Of a stretch of DNA of 64,000 nucleotides, positions 44,387 through 54,910 are shown piece after piece (positions within the stretch are counted from its first letter, which is position 1; each line of letters starts with the position of its first letter). Made by a program: the position numbers and the translations under genes. The notes under the pieces are model-generated. The model was not told where the DNA came from. It was given only the letters and a program-made list of their open reading frames with translations, and did not search any database. This stretch comes from Henckelia pumila (Eukaryota; Streptophyta; Magnoliopsida; Lamiales; Gesneriaceae). The stretch is taken from positions 98,665,180-98,729,179 of the forward strand of contig NC_133120.1 in assembly GCF_033568475.1 (NCBI RefSeq), given 5' to 3'.

Positions 44387-47300
44387 TTTCAGGAGGCACT
44401 ACAGATGGAGATTCAGGAAGGGCTCGCAAAGCTCACGGGCGCAGATTGGAAAATTTTGAGGTAAATTCTCAGCTTAGCTGTCCTACTGATCCGAACATTA
44501 GTTTTGGAAGGAAAGATTTAAAGGATGTGGTGGTACCTCATAATGATCCCTTATTGGTCACCTTGACCATAGCCAATTATGATGTGGCTCGCATCTTTGT
44601 TGATACTGGTAGCTCAGTAAACATTATCTTCAAAGAAACCCTTGATCAAATGAAGTTGGAAGGATTTGAGTTGGACCCAATCACCACGGAGTTGTATGGG
44701 TTCACGGGTCATGCTTTGCAACCGTTGGGACAAATAGTGCTCCCATTATCTCTTGGAAATGGAGAGCAGAGAGTAACCAAAATGGCTTGCTTCACCATGA
44801 TGGATGCACCATCCTCTTTCAATGGAATATTGGGGTGCCCTGCCCTGAGTGATTTCCGAGCCGTGGCATCCACCTATCATCAGAATTTGAAGTTCCCAAG
44901 TGGAAGAGAAGTGGGGGTTGTTCGGGGTGATCAGAAGGCAGCTCAGTTGTGTTATGTGAATGAGGTGAAGATTGATGCAAAGAAAAAGAAGAGGGAAGTA
45001 GGAATGGTTTCAGTAGGTCGAACATCGAGGGTATTTGGTCAGAAGGTGCTTCTGATGTCATAAGAAGGTAATGAGAAGGTGGAATTAATCCCGGGAGCTC
45101 AGATTTTTAAATTAGCTGCTGATCTCGTCCCATTAGTGAAGCAAAGATTGGTTGACTGCTTGGAGAAGAACAAGGATGTTTTTGCTTGGTCTGTGTCAGA
45201 GCTCAAAGGGGTTAGTGCGGAAATTATGGTTCATCGACTCAACACTCTTGCGGGAGTGGGGCCGATAAAACAGAAGAAGAGACACTTTGGACCGGAAAAG
45301 GATAAGGTTATTAAAAAAAAAGTGGATGAGCTCCTTGAGGCAGGACACATTAGGGAAGTGCAGTTCCCTACTTGGTTATCAAATGTGGTCTTGGTCCCTA
45401 AGAGCTCAGGAAAGTGGAGGATGTGTGTCGATTTCAGAGACTTGAATAAGGCATGCCCCAAAGATTGTTATCCACTGCCTCGAATCGATCAGTTGGTTGA
45501 ATCTACGGCAGGTCATCAGTACTTATGCTTCATGGATGCATATCAGGGGTATCACCAAATTCCTTTGGCGGAGGAAGATCAGGACAAAGTAAGTTTCACT
45601 ACCTCTCATGGAACTTTTTGTTACAGAGTGATGCCTTTTGGTTTGAAGAATGCAGGGGCCACTTATCAAAGGCTCATGGACAGAGTGTTCGCCTCCCAAA
45701 TTGGCAGAAATGTGGAAGTTTATGTGGATGATATTCTGGTGAAGTCTCAGGATGATGTGGGATTGTTGGCCGACCTTGAGGAGACTTTCTCGACTTTAAG
45801 AGCTTATCAGGTGAAGCTTAATCCGGAGAAGTGTGTATTTGGAGTTAGGGGAGGTAAGTTTTTGGGGTACATGGTTACTGAGAGGGGCATAGAGGCCAAT
45901 CCTGAGAAGGTGCAGGCTATCCGATCCATGTCTGCTCCTCGTAATCTGCAAGAAGTTCAGAGGTTGGCAGAAAGGATAGCAGTCTTGTCTCGATTTATAT
46001 CAAGATCAGCTCATAGAAGTCTACCTTTCTTCAAAGTGCTTCGTAAATCCAAGAAATTTGAATGGGATGATGAATGCGGGAAGACATTTGATGACCTAAA
46101 AAGCTATTTAGCTGAACTCCCTGTGTTGGCTAAGGCAATTTCTGGTGAACCATTGTACATCTATTTATCAGCTTTAGAAGAGGCAGTCAGTTCAGTACTT
46201 ATTAGGCAGGAGGGAGCAGCTCAACACCCTATCTATTTCTTTTCACATGCCCTTAAGGGTGCAGAACTCCAGTATTCGGAGGTGGAAAAGCTAGCGTTGG
46301 CCTTGGTTATGAGAGCAAGGAAGCTCAGACCTTACTTTCTATCACATCCTATTGTGGTACTGACCAACAACTCTATTGGGAGGATATTGACTCGAGTTGA
46401 TATTTCGGAAATATTGGTGAAATGGACTACGGAGCTCAGTGAGTATGACATCCAGTATGAACCAAGGTCAGCCATTAAGGCTCAGGCGTTGGCAGATTTC
46501 CTGGCCGAAACGAGACATGTGGAAGCAGAGGATTTGTGGAAAGTATATGTTGATGGCTCTTCTAATAATGAAGGATGTGGAGTGGGGGTGTTTTTGATCT
46601 TTCCTCATGGAGATGAGATCAGATTGGCAGTTAGGTTGGATTTTCGAGCTTCTAATAACGAGGCAGAGTATGAGGCTGTGTTAATCGGCCTCCGAGCAGC
46701 TAAGCAAGCTGGGGCAGCTCGGGTGCATCTCTACTCTGATTCACAGTTAGTAGCTCAGCAGGTTAATGGAACGTATGAAGTGAAAAATGAGAAGTTAAAG
46801 GAATACATGAGGGCGATAGAGGAAGCTCGGGGCCTCTTTGATGAGGTAATGTTTGAACAAATTCCGAGGGAGAGCAATGAAAAAGCAGATTATCTTGCCA
46901 AGATGGCTAGCTCACTTCATAACTGGAAGAACAGAGACGTAGTCGTGCAAGTGGAATTAACACCTTCTACTGAGCTCACACCATTAGCTCTGGAAGAGAG
47001 TGACTAGAGAAGAGAGCTCTTGGAATACATGGAGAAGGGCGAGTTACCAAAGGATCCAAAGAAGGCATATCGGTTGAAGCAGAGGAGTCTCCGCTTTGTG
47101 ATGGTGGAGGGAGTTCTTTATAAGAGGTCATTTTCTGGACCTCTTCTCAAGTGTTTAGGCCCTAAGGAAGCTCATTATATCTTGAAGGAGATACACGAGG
47201 GGTGTTGTGGCAATCACTTGGGGTCTTATTCTCTAGCCCGTAAGGTTCTCTTAGCGGGATATTTTTGGCCTACTATTTTGAAAGGTGCCATAGCTTTGGT

Positions 47301-48225
47301 GACTTCTTGTGACAGTTGTCAGCGACATAGCAGACTTCAGCATCAGCCAGCAGCGTTAATGAAAGGAATCGTGGCAGCGTGTCCTTTCGATCAGTGGGGA
47401 ATGAATATTGTGGGTCCCTTCCCTCCGGCCCCAACCCAGAAGAAATTCTTGTTGGTCGCTATTGATTACTTTTCTAAGTGGGTGGAGGCGGAGGCCCTGG
47501 CTCGAATTATTGAAGGGGAAGTGCTGAAATTTCTATGGAAGAATATAGTATGCAGATTTGGGGTACCTAGGAAGCTCATTTCTGATAATGGGAGACAATT
47601 TCAAGGAGCTCGGGTGCAAGCATGGTGTAAAGAGATGAAAATTCAACAGCACTTCACATCTGTCCATTATCCTCAAAGCAATGGTCAAGTGGAGGTGACT
47701 AATCGGTCTTTGGTGCAAAGCTTGAAGACGCGCTTGGGAAAAGCCCAAGGAAATTGGGTGAAAGAGCTTCCTAGTGTGTTATGGTCGTATCGTACTACGC
47801 CGAGAATTGGGACTGGAGAGACTCCATTTAGTCTGGTGTATGAAAATGAGGCAGTCCTACCGGCAGAGATTGGAGAAGAGTCAGCTCGGATCATTTTCTA
47901 TGATGAGAAAAATGGAGAAAGGAGAATGGAAGACTTAGATTTTTTGGATGAAAAGAGAGAAGCTGCTGCCATCAGAATGGAGGCATACAAAAGCAGGATA
48001 GCTCAATCCTATAATCTTCGGGTGCGTAGGAAGGGATTCCAGGTAGGAGATTTGGTACTCAGAAGAGTTCAAGATGCGGTTGTAGGGAAGCTCGACCCTA
48101 AATGGGAAGGACCGTACAAGGTGGTGATGAGGCTCAGTTCGGATGCTTACTACTTAGAAGATTCAAAGGGAAAGATGCTGAAGAGACCATGGAGTGCTTA
48201 CAATTTACGTAAATATTATTCTTAA
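44383..48225 (+). pseudogene. Retand-B pol: PR, RT, RNase H, aRNH, integrase
   Basis: One frame holds the protease (FVDTGSSVN, about 44599), RT (VDFRDLNKACPKDCYPLPRI; YVDD at about 45721), a degenerate RNase H (YLSALEEAVSSVL, with no TDAS-like motif), the second RNase H (VYVDGSSNNEGCG, about 46546; YSDSQLVA) and the integrase (HEGCCGNHLGS, CDSCQ; SDNGRQF; NGQVEV). Two stops interrupt it: TAA 45061-45063 between PR and RT, and TAG 47005-47007 between aRNH and IN. The first integrase Asp is Asn (WGMNIVGPF, AAT at 47404-47406); Retand-A keeps Asp there. Pol is in a different frame from gag; the overlap is a few bases at 44383-44386, so either a single indel or a programmed shift separates them. 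Confidence 0.94.
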
Positions 48226-48325
48226 ATGTTGCAAGAACAATTTTTCTTTAAGTTGTAATTCATGCAAGCTGCATTTTACTTTTATCTATAAGCAGTTATT
48301 CTTTCAGAAATATTGATGAAAACAC

Positions 48326-49185
48326 ACCTTAGTCACGCCTCTTAGGCCCCTGACTTTGGTTCAGCTCATCACCTTAGTCACGCCTCTTAGGCCCTTGACT
48401 TTGGTTCAGCTCATCACCTTAGTCACACCTCTTAGGCCCCTGACTTTGGTTTAGCTCATCACCTTAGTCACGCCTCTTAGGCCCCTGACTTTGGCTCAGC
48501 TCACTACCTTAGTCACGCCTCTTAGGCCCCTGACTTTGGCTCAGATCACTACCTTAGTCACGCCTCTTAGGCCCCTGACTTTGGTTTAGCTCATCACCTT
48601 AGTCACGCCTCTTAGGCCCCTGACTTTGGTTTAGCTCATCACCTTAGTCACGCCTCTTAGGCCCCTGACTTTGGTTCAGCTCATCACCTTAGTCACGCCT
48701 CTTAAGCCCCTGACTTTGGTTCAGTTCATCGCCTTAGTCACGCCTCTTAGGCCCCTGACTTTGGCTCAGCTCACTACCTTAGTCACACCTCTTAGGCCCG
48801 ACTTTGGTTCAGCTCCCTACCTTAGTCACGCCTCTTAGGCCCCTGACTTTGGCTCAGCTCACTACTTTAATCACGCCTCTTAGGCCCCTGACTTTGGCTC
48901 AGCTCACTACCTTAGTCACGCCTCTTAAGCTCCTAACTTTGGTTCAGCTCATCTTAGTCACGCCTCTTAGGCCCCTGACTTTGGTTCAGCTCATCACCTT
49001 AGTCATGCCTCTTAGGCCCCTGACTTTGGTTCAACTTATCACCTTAGTCACGCCTCTTAAGACCCTGACTTTGGTTTAGCTCATCGCCTTAGTCACGCCT
49101 CTTAGGCCCCTGACTTTGGCTCAGCTCACTACCTTAGTCACGCCTCTTAGGCCCGACTTTGGTTCAGCTCCCTACCTTAGTCACG
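48326..49185 (+). repeat. Tandem array of 45-bp units, Retand-B
   Basis: About 19 copies of a 45-bp unit reading ACCTTAGTCACGCCTCTTAG, then GCCCCTGACTTTGG and TTCAGCTCATC, starting 126 bp after the integrase start of its 3' flank. A few units have small deletions (for example near 48797 and 48950). Confidence 0.95.
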
Positions 49186-49439
49186 TCACCTTGACCCTGA
49201 TTTTTGGGCTCAGCTCAGTTACAACACTTTGATTTCAGCCCTTAGCCCATTTTAGATACTCAAGTACAAATGGTGTTAGCAGGTTAATTAAACACGCACT
49301 TGGTAATTATGAGGGGTCACTTCACATTGCTCTTATTTAGATGAGCTGGGAGTCAAGGCAATTTGGTTTTGGAGCTCGGGAGCTCGGGAGCCCATTTAGG
49401 CGATCTGAGAACATATGTCAGGTCAGGTCGGAAGTTTGG

Positions 49440-50340
49440 CTACGGTAGCTCAGCTCGGCTCTGGGAGCTCAGCTCGGCTCCTGAAGCTCAGCTCAGTTCA
49501 ACACCTCCGGGTGTTGGTTTATTTTTAAATAAGTACTTTGCTCCCCTTAGGGAGCTCAGCTCAGTTCAATACCTCCGGGTGTTGGTTTATTTTTAAATAA
49601 GTACTTTGCTCCCCTTAGGGAGCTCAGCTCAGTTCAACACCTCCGGGTGTTGGTTTATTTTTAAATAAGTACTTTGCTCCCCTTAGGGAGCTCAGCTCAG
49701 TTCAACACCTCCGGGTGTTGGTTTATTTTTAAATAAGTACTCTGCTCCCCTTAGGGAGCTCAGCTCAGTTCAACACCTCCGGATGTTGGTTTTTTTTTTT
49801 TAAATAAGTACTTTGCTCCCCTTAGGGAGCTCAGCTTAGTTCGACACCTCCGGGTGTTGGTTTATTTTTAAATAAGTACTTTGCTCCCCTTAGGGAGCTC
49901 AGCTCAGTTCAACGCCTCCGGGTGTTCGTTTATTTTTAAATAAGTACTTTGCTCCCCTTAGGGAGCTCAGCTCAGTTCAACGCCTCTGGGTGTTGGTTTA
50001 TTTTTAAGTACGTACTTTGCTCCCCTTAGGGAACTAAGCTCAGTTCAATGCCTCCGGGTGTTAGTTTATTTTTAGGTGATAATCTCACCTTTCTTTAGGG
50101 AGCTCAGCTCAACGCGACACCTTTGGGCGTTGGTTTATTTTTAAGTGATAGACTTATCTCCCCTCATGGAGCTCAGCTCAGCTCAACACCTTCGGGTAGT
50201 CTATTTTTAAGTATGTATATTGCCTTCCTATGGGAGCTGGGCTCAGCTCGCCTTCGAGTGTTAGTATTATTTTTGGTGTTTATCATACCTCCCCTCAAGG
50301 AGCTCAGTTCAGCTCAGCTCGCATTTGAATATAAAGGAGA
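49440..50340 (+). repeat. Tandem array of 68-bp units, Retand-B
   Basis: About 12-13 copies of a 68-bp unit with GGGAGCTCAGCTCAGTTCAA, ACACCTCCGGGTGTTGG and TTTATTTTTAAATAAGTACT. The units contain a small palindrome (AACACCTCCGGGTGTT). They are regular from 49501 to 50040 and more diverged toward 50340, which is the side next to the antisense gene. Confidence 0.95.
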
Positions 50341-50436
50341 TCAGTCTAACATACAATAGCGATAAGTAAATAATAAAGCAAAGGAACTTGCATAAGAAAG
50401 TAAAGAGTTCAGCGTTTACATCCACATAAACTAGAA

Positions 50437-52481
50437 TTAACTCTCATCCTCGCCCTCGCCCTCGCCCCGCTCGGCCTCGCCCTCACCCTCCTTGGCTGCC
50501 TCTACTGAGGTGAGAGAGAGAGAAAACCCATCCAAATCCAAAAAATCCATAGGGACCCCTTCAGGAGGGTAGCCTGCTGCCCTGAACTGTTGGGTACAAC
50601 CCTCAAACCCTTTGGATAGGTAGTCATAGGCTTGGATAGTAACCTCATCCATGAACTCGTCCGACTTTAGGAAGCCTTCTTTGAAGCCTTCAGCCCCCTT
50701 AGCCAGCTCGGTTCGGGACAACTCTAACTCTTGGAGGGCTTGAGCAAGCTGATCCTGAGAACCTTTGAGCTCCCCCTGCAAAGCCTCCTTCTGCACCTCA
50801 TAAACTCGGAGGTCATTTTGCAGCTTCAACCTCTCAGCCTGAGAGCCTATCCGCATTTCCTCCATTTGGGCTTGGAGATTGGCCACCTCCTTTTCATAAC
50901 CAAGCTTTGCGTCCTTCGCTAACTGATTAAGCTCAGCAAAATGAGCTTCATAATTTTGGGTATCCTTGGAAAATTGCTTTCGAGTCATGGAAGCTCGGAG
51001 GGACAGCTCGGCGTTCAGGACGACGACCTAAGAAAGGAAAAGTGTAAGTAAATATAAATATAAGAGAGAAACATAAAATAATGGCGAGGGGAAGGTTACC
51101 TCAGCCGAGGCAGTGTTAGAACGTTGTATCAGCTCAGTCCATCCAAGGTTCTTTACATAATCAGCGTCAGCCTGAGAGATCATATCCCGAAGGACTGACC
51201 CGGCAGTTGGAGTAGGCCCGACCCCCACGATACGCAGGGCATCATGGTACATCTTAAAGAAATTGGTCCTGCACCGGACCATAGGAGTCTGAGGTTTCTC
51301 CGCCCTGAACTGACGGAGGGGTACCACTTCTGGAATAGAAGACCTCCCGGAGTCCAGCTCCACCACATCAGGGTGCGGGCTTTGATGTTGCCCGCCTTTT
51401 CGAGCCTTTGGATTGGGTTGTAGAAGGCTCAGGTTTGCCAGTAGCTCGGGGTAAAGGGGCTTTAGATTTGGCCGAGCTCCATTCAGTCTTACCACCCGAC
51501 GGGGCAGCTGTTTTCTTCTTCTCCAGCATTCTCTTTATGGCGGCGTTCATAACTCTTTTTTCTGCACAAGACAAAGGGAAGGTCAGGACAGTAAATGGTG
51601 AGAACACTAGTAAAGCATAGCACGTGCGGGGGAAGGGCCATACCTAAGTTTCCTTGGACAGAAACATCTGCCGAGCTGAGCCCATGATGGCAGAGCAAGT
51701 CCTCTGCCAGAAGGGCAGAGATATCAAAGCACCTTTCCCCTATGGCCCTTAGGGCTCCAGTAAGCAGCTCCCCCTGACAGAAGCCCGGGGCAGGAATAGG
51801 CAGGAGAGGGAGGGTTTCCCTCCAGACTGAGCATATGTCCCAGGTATCAGTAGGGTGAACAAAGAAGAAGGAGTTTTTCCAATTTTTGTTGGAACTGGGA
51901 GAGCCCTTAAAAAATTTGCAGTTAGGGCGGCAAGAGAAGTAAAAGGGCCGCTCCTCAGAACATTTGGGGAGAAAAAAATTGCATATAGTAAAACAAGTTA
52001 CTTCAAAACCTAAGGTTCTAAAAAGGACCACAAAGCTGCACAAGGTTCGGAAGGAGTTGGGGGTAAATTTTCCTAAGTGGAGCTCGTAGTAGCGACTGAG
52101 CTGTTGAAAGAGAGGGGGGAGAGGAAACCTAAGGCCAGATTCTAGCTGATCTACATAAAAAGTATAATATCCCATAGGGGGATTGTCAGCTCGGTCATCG
52201 AGGTCAGGAATGATAAATTCATAACCCTCGGGAGCATGAGATAGGGCCCTAATTTTTTCCTCATCCGAGACATCTAGCTCAGATGAGTACAGGTCAAACC
52301 AGGGCACTGAGGGGGCCTCGGGGTTACTCCCCAAATCATCATCCAGAGTGGAAGTTGAGGCGGGAGCAGGATCCTTGCCCGGGGACTCTCCTGCTAGGGT
52401 AATTGCGAGTGAATCGTATCGATCCACCTCAGCAAATACCTCATCTGAGCTCTCATGATGAGGGCGGGATGAAGAATCCAT
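50437..52481 (-). pseudogene. Antisense spliced gene of Retand-B (three exons)
   Basis: Exon 1 is 52481-51644 (ATG, MDSSSRPHHESSDE), intron 1 51643-51562 (82 bp, GTATGG..TGTGCAG), exon 2 51561-51100, intron 2 51099-51028 (72 bp, GTAACC..TTCTTAG), exon 3 51027-50437 (TAA). Exon 1 has an acidic N-terminus and a conserved domain (PWFDLYSSELD, RADNPPMGYYTFYVDQLESGLRF, FTPNSFRTL, WKNSFFFVH). Exon 2 has a basic region (KRMLEKKKTAAPSGGK). Exon 3 is a coiled coil (YEKEVANLQAQMEEMRIGSQ, LQGELKGSQDQLAQALQELE) with an acidic end. One frame change inside exon 2 near 51375 breaks it. Intron phases are 1 and 0, the same as in Retand-A. Extra antisense ORFs are known from Tat/Retand elements; the function is unknown. 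Confidence 0.82.
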
Positions 52482-52611
52482 TAAGGGGGTTTAAACTTAC
52501 TTGGGGAGCTCGAAAATCAGGAAGAAAAGAAGAGGACGGGAGCAAAAGCTAGAGAGATAAAATATGCAAGAGGGATAGAAGTGAAAGTGAAAAAAAAATT
52601 TACAGCGAGGC

Positions 52612-52621
52612 CTATTTATAG
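52612..52621 (-). promoter_or_regulatory. TATA box of the Retand-B antisense gene
   Basis: CTATAAATAG on the minus strand, 131 bp upstream of the ATG at 52481. A pyrimidine-rich leader (TTTTTTTTCACTTTCACTTC) follows. Confidence 0.65.
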
Positions 52622-52828
52622 AAAGCTCGGATCAATTCAAGCCGTTGATCTTGGGACAGGTGGACGATTCAGATCAAGTGGAATTCGAAAAATTACCGTT
52701 GGGAGAGCAAAACAAAGTACATCTTGTCAGAAGGACCGAGAAGCTCGGTAAGACACCTCAGATCGGCAATTTCTTAGGGTCATCTCAGAACCAAAACAAC
52801 GAATTTCGTGTCTTTGACCTCAGTTCGA

Positions 52829-52844
52829 CTTTTAGGGGGGGACT
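52829..52844 (+). promoter_or_regulatory. Polypurine tract of Retand-B
   Basis: TTTTAGGGGGGGACT lies immediately before the 3' LTR start TGTGATACCC. Confidence 0.85.
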
Positions 52845-53668
52845 TGTGATACCCTGGGAGGAGATTCGCTCAGCTCATCGATGACCCTAAGCTCCAAGAG
52901 CTATTATTTGGCAAGCTATGATAGAGATAGGGAACTCGGCTCGGCAGCTCGGAAGCTCGACCAAGCTCCCCCACCATAATTCCCAGCTCAGGTCGGGAGC
53001 TTAGGTCGGGAGCTCGGCCAAGCTTCCCCACCATAATTCCCAGCTCAGGTCGGGAGCTTAGCTCGGGAGCTCGGGAGCTCGGCCAAGCTTCCCCATCATA
53101 ATTCTCAGCTCAGGTCGGGAGCTTAGCTCGGGAGCTCGGCCAAGCTCCCCCATCATAATTCCCAGCTCAGCTCGGGAGCTCGGCCATGCTCTCCCACCCT
53201 ACTTCCGAGCTCAGCTCAGCCTTGAGGTCATTAGGGAGTTAGCTTCGTAGATTTGTTCGGCAACCTTGGTGAGCCAGCTAAGGATGTTAGGATCAGTGTT
53301 TAAGATAAGATTCGGGCGAGATCTCAGCCTAGATATTCGGGATTATGATCCCGGGATTCTCGGGTTCTTGATAAGGAAGATAGACGTTAAATACGGAGCT
53401 CTTTTCTATAAATACCAGGTTCACTTTCATTATTTGCATCCTAATTTTCACTCGTGTACACACACCACTCTCTATATTTCGCTATCCTAGCATCTGACTT
53501 GAGCGTCGGAGGGAATATGCCGGAACACTTTCCGGCCACCCTTTAACATTCTTGTTCGTGGTTTCAGGTCAGCAACAGCTCATCTTCTGTTGGAGGAATT
53601 TCATCATTTCATCTGTTGGAGGAATTTCATCAGTTCATCCAAGTAGATCACTTTATTGAGGTATATCA
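52845..53668 (+). repeat. 3' LTR of Retand-B
   Basis: 824 bp, homologous to 42380-43080 but 123 bp longer. It has five instead of three tandem U3 units (52945-53215). The rest is collinear with few substitutions, including TATA box CTATAAATA (53406-53414). Confidence 0.93.
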
Positions 53669-54571
53669 TGATTTTTTTTTACACGGATTGAATTGGAAAC
53701 TCGAAACGTATCTTATATCGGAAAATTGTATGTCATACAAGTTCAACATACGGTCAAAAACAATATTTCTTATCGTCAGTATCCAGTCAAATTTTTTGGG
53801 TCCCTACTTTACCAGAAAATTTGGACATTTTGGATTTGGGGTGGAAATTTTTTATTTTATTTTATTTTATTTTTCCTTTCTAGTTGAGAAGAGCTAGCTA
53901 CAATGATTTGAAATAAATTAAATTCAACGGCGCATAGTGTGTTTATTTGAATGCACAATGAAAATAAATGGTGTGCCCCATGATGCACCCTTGGCCAGCA
54001 CACTATCTGATCAATAAAATTCAATTGGGTGTCACAATTTTCAACCAAATGTAATGCACATGCACTGTTTCTTCACACGGAATCCAAACTGAAATACACA
54101 TTAATAGAGATAGTTATCTTTACAATATTATAATATTATAAATCTATACTATTAATTAAACTCGACTCATATATATTAACCGACTTGGTTCATCTGTAAG
54201 TAACACCAATTCCAATATCAACAAAAAATTTTGTCTTAATTTAGAGTTTGATTTAAATTTGTGGCCTAACCCCACTTGGATGTTGCATCAAATATAATAT
54301 TCGATAAGATTACAACTTTAATGAAGGCATATCAGAAGAATTAAAAAAAAAACACACATTCCAACTCTGTTTTTAAAATACAAAGTATAATATATTATGA
54401 ATATTAAATAAATTAAAACTAGAATTAAATATAAAAGTGAAGCTAGGCCGGCACCACGTACAGCTACTCCTTCTAATAACGCTATAAATGCTGCATCAAG
54501 TACAAAATCCGGATAATATAAAAGACACCATTTTTCCTCAGTACTTGTCCATCTCCAAGTTATAACTAAAA
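53669..54571. other. Intergenic region upstream of the small basic protein gene
   Basis: AT-rich, with no gene recognised. TATA-like CTATAAATG (54482-54490) and AATATAAAAG (54514-54523) lie 80 and 50 bp before the ATG at 54572, and either could serve that gene. Confidence 0.5.
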
Positions 54572-54910
54572 ATGGCTATCTCGAAGAGGCGGCCATATTC
54601 GTACTCGAGGATCACGCACGAAGATCCCGAAGAAACACAGCACAGGCTGGCGCAGTTCTTGATCTACAAGACTTTGCAGAAAGCAGACACTAGGAGATCA
54701 TATTCATGGCTGGGGATTAGAATAGTTCGATTGAGAATCAAGATTGGCACGAGGCTGAAGAAGATGAAAAGGGGTTTCGTTTCCACGGTTTTCTCTGCTA
54801 AATATGATCTCTGCAAGCAGGTTAACTGTGTCTTGAGATATTGGAAGCAATTGCTGCGTGGCAAACGAGGCACATCAGTTGGTTCCATGATCCCTCCAAT
54901 GCTTTCATGA
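54572..54910 (+). CDS. Small basic plant protein, function unknown
   Basis: An intronless frame of 112 aa, rich in Arg and Lys. It starts MAISKRRPYSYSRITHEDPE and contains HRLAQFLIYKTLQKAD, then LRIKIGTRLKKMKRGF, CVLRYWKQLLRG and a hydrophobic end. No signal peptide or membrane segment is visible. I believe similar short proteins of about 100-120 aa with a SYSR..HEDPEE..HR.AQFLI.K pattern occur in many dicots without a described function; that is recall, not a search. Good TATA-like sequences close upstream and a well-formed frame favour a real gene. Confidence 0.7.
   Translation: MAISKRRPYSYSRITHEDPEETQHRLAQFLIYKTLQKADTRRSYSWLGIRIVRLRIKIGTRLKKMKRGFVSTVFSAKYDLCKQVNCVLRYWKQLLRGKRGTSVGSMIPPMLS

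Larger units (their letters stand above)
42380..53668 (+). mobile_element. Retand-B: nearly complete Tat/Retand-type Ty3/gypsy element
   Basis: It is bounded by LTRs 42380-43080 and 52845-53668. The flanks are TGGTT (42375-42379) and TGATT (53669-53673), a 5-bp duplication with one change. Internal order: PBS, gag, PR, RT, RNase H, second RNase H, integrase, a 45-bp tandem array, a 68-bp tandem array, a minus-strand spliced gene, PPT. Total 11.3 kb, uninterrupted by other elements. Gag-pol has stops and one frame change, and the integrase has lost a catalytic Asp, so it is not autonomous now. It lies between SUFB and the small gene at 54572. Confidence 0.95.

Noticed and set aside
48804..49079. 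91-aa repeat protein frame (TLVTPLRPLTLAQL repeats)
   Set aside because: It is the translation of the 45-bp tandem array, whose unit length is a multiple of three; the phase breaks where units carry indels.
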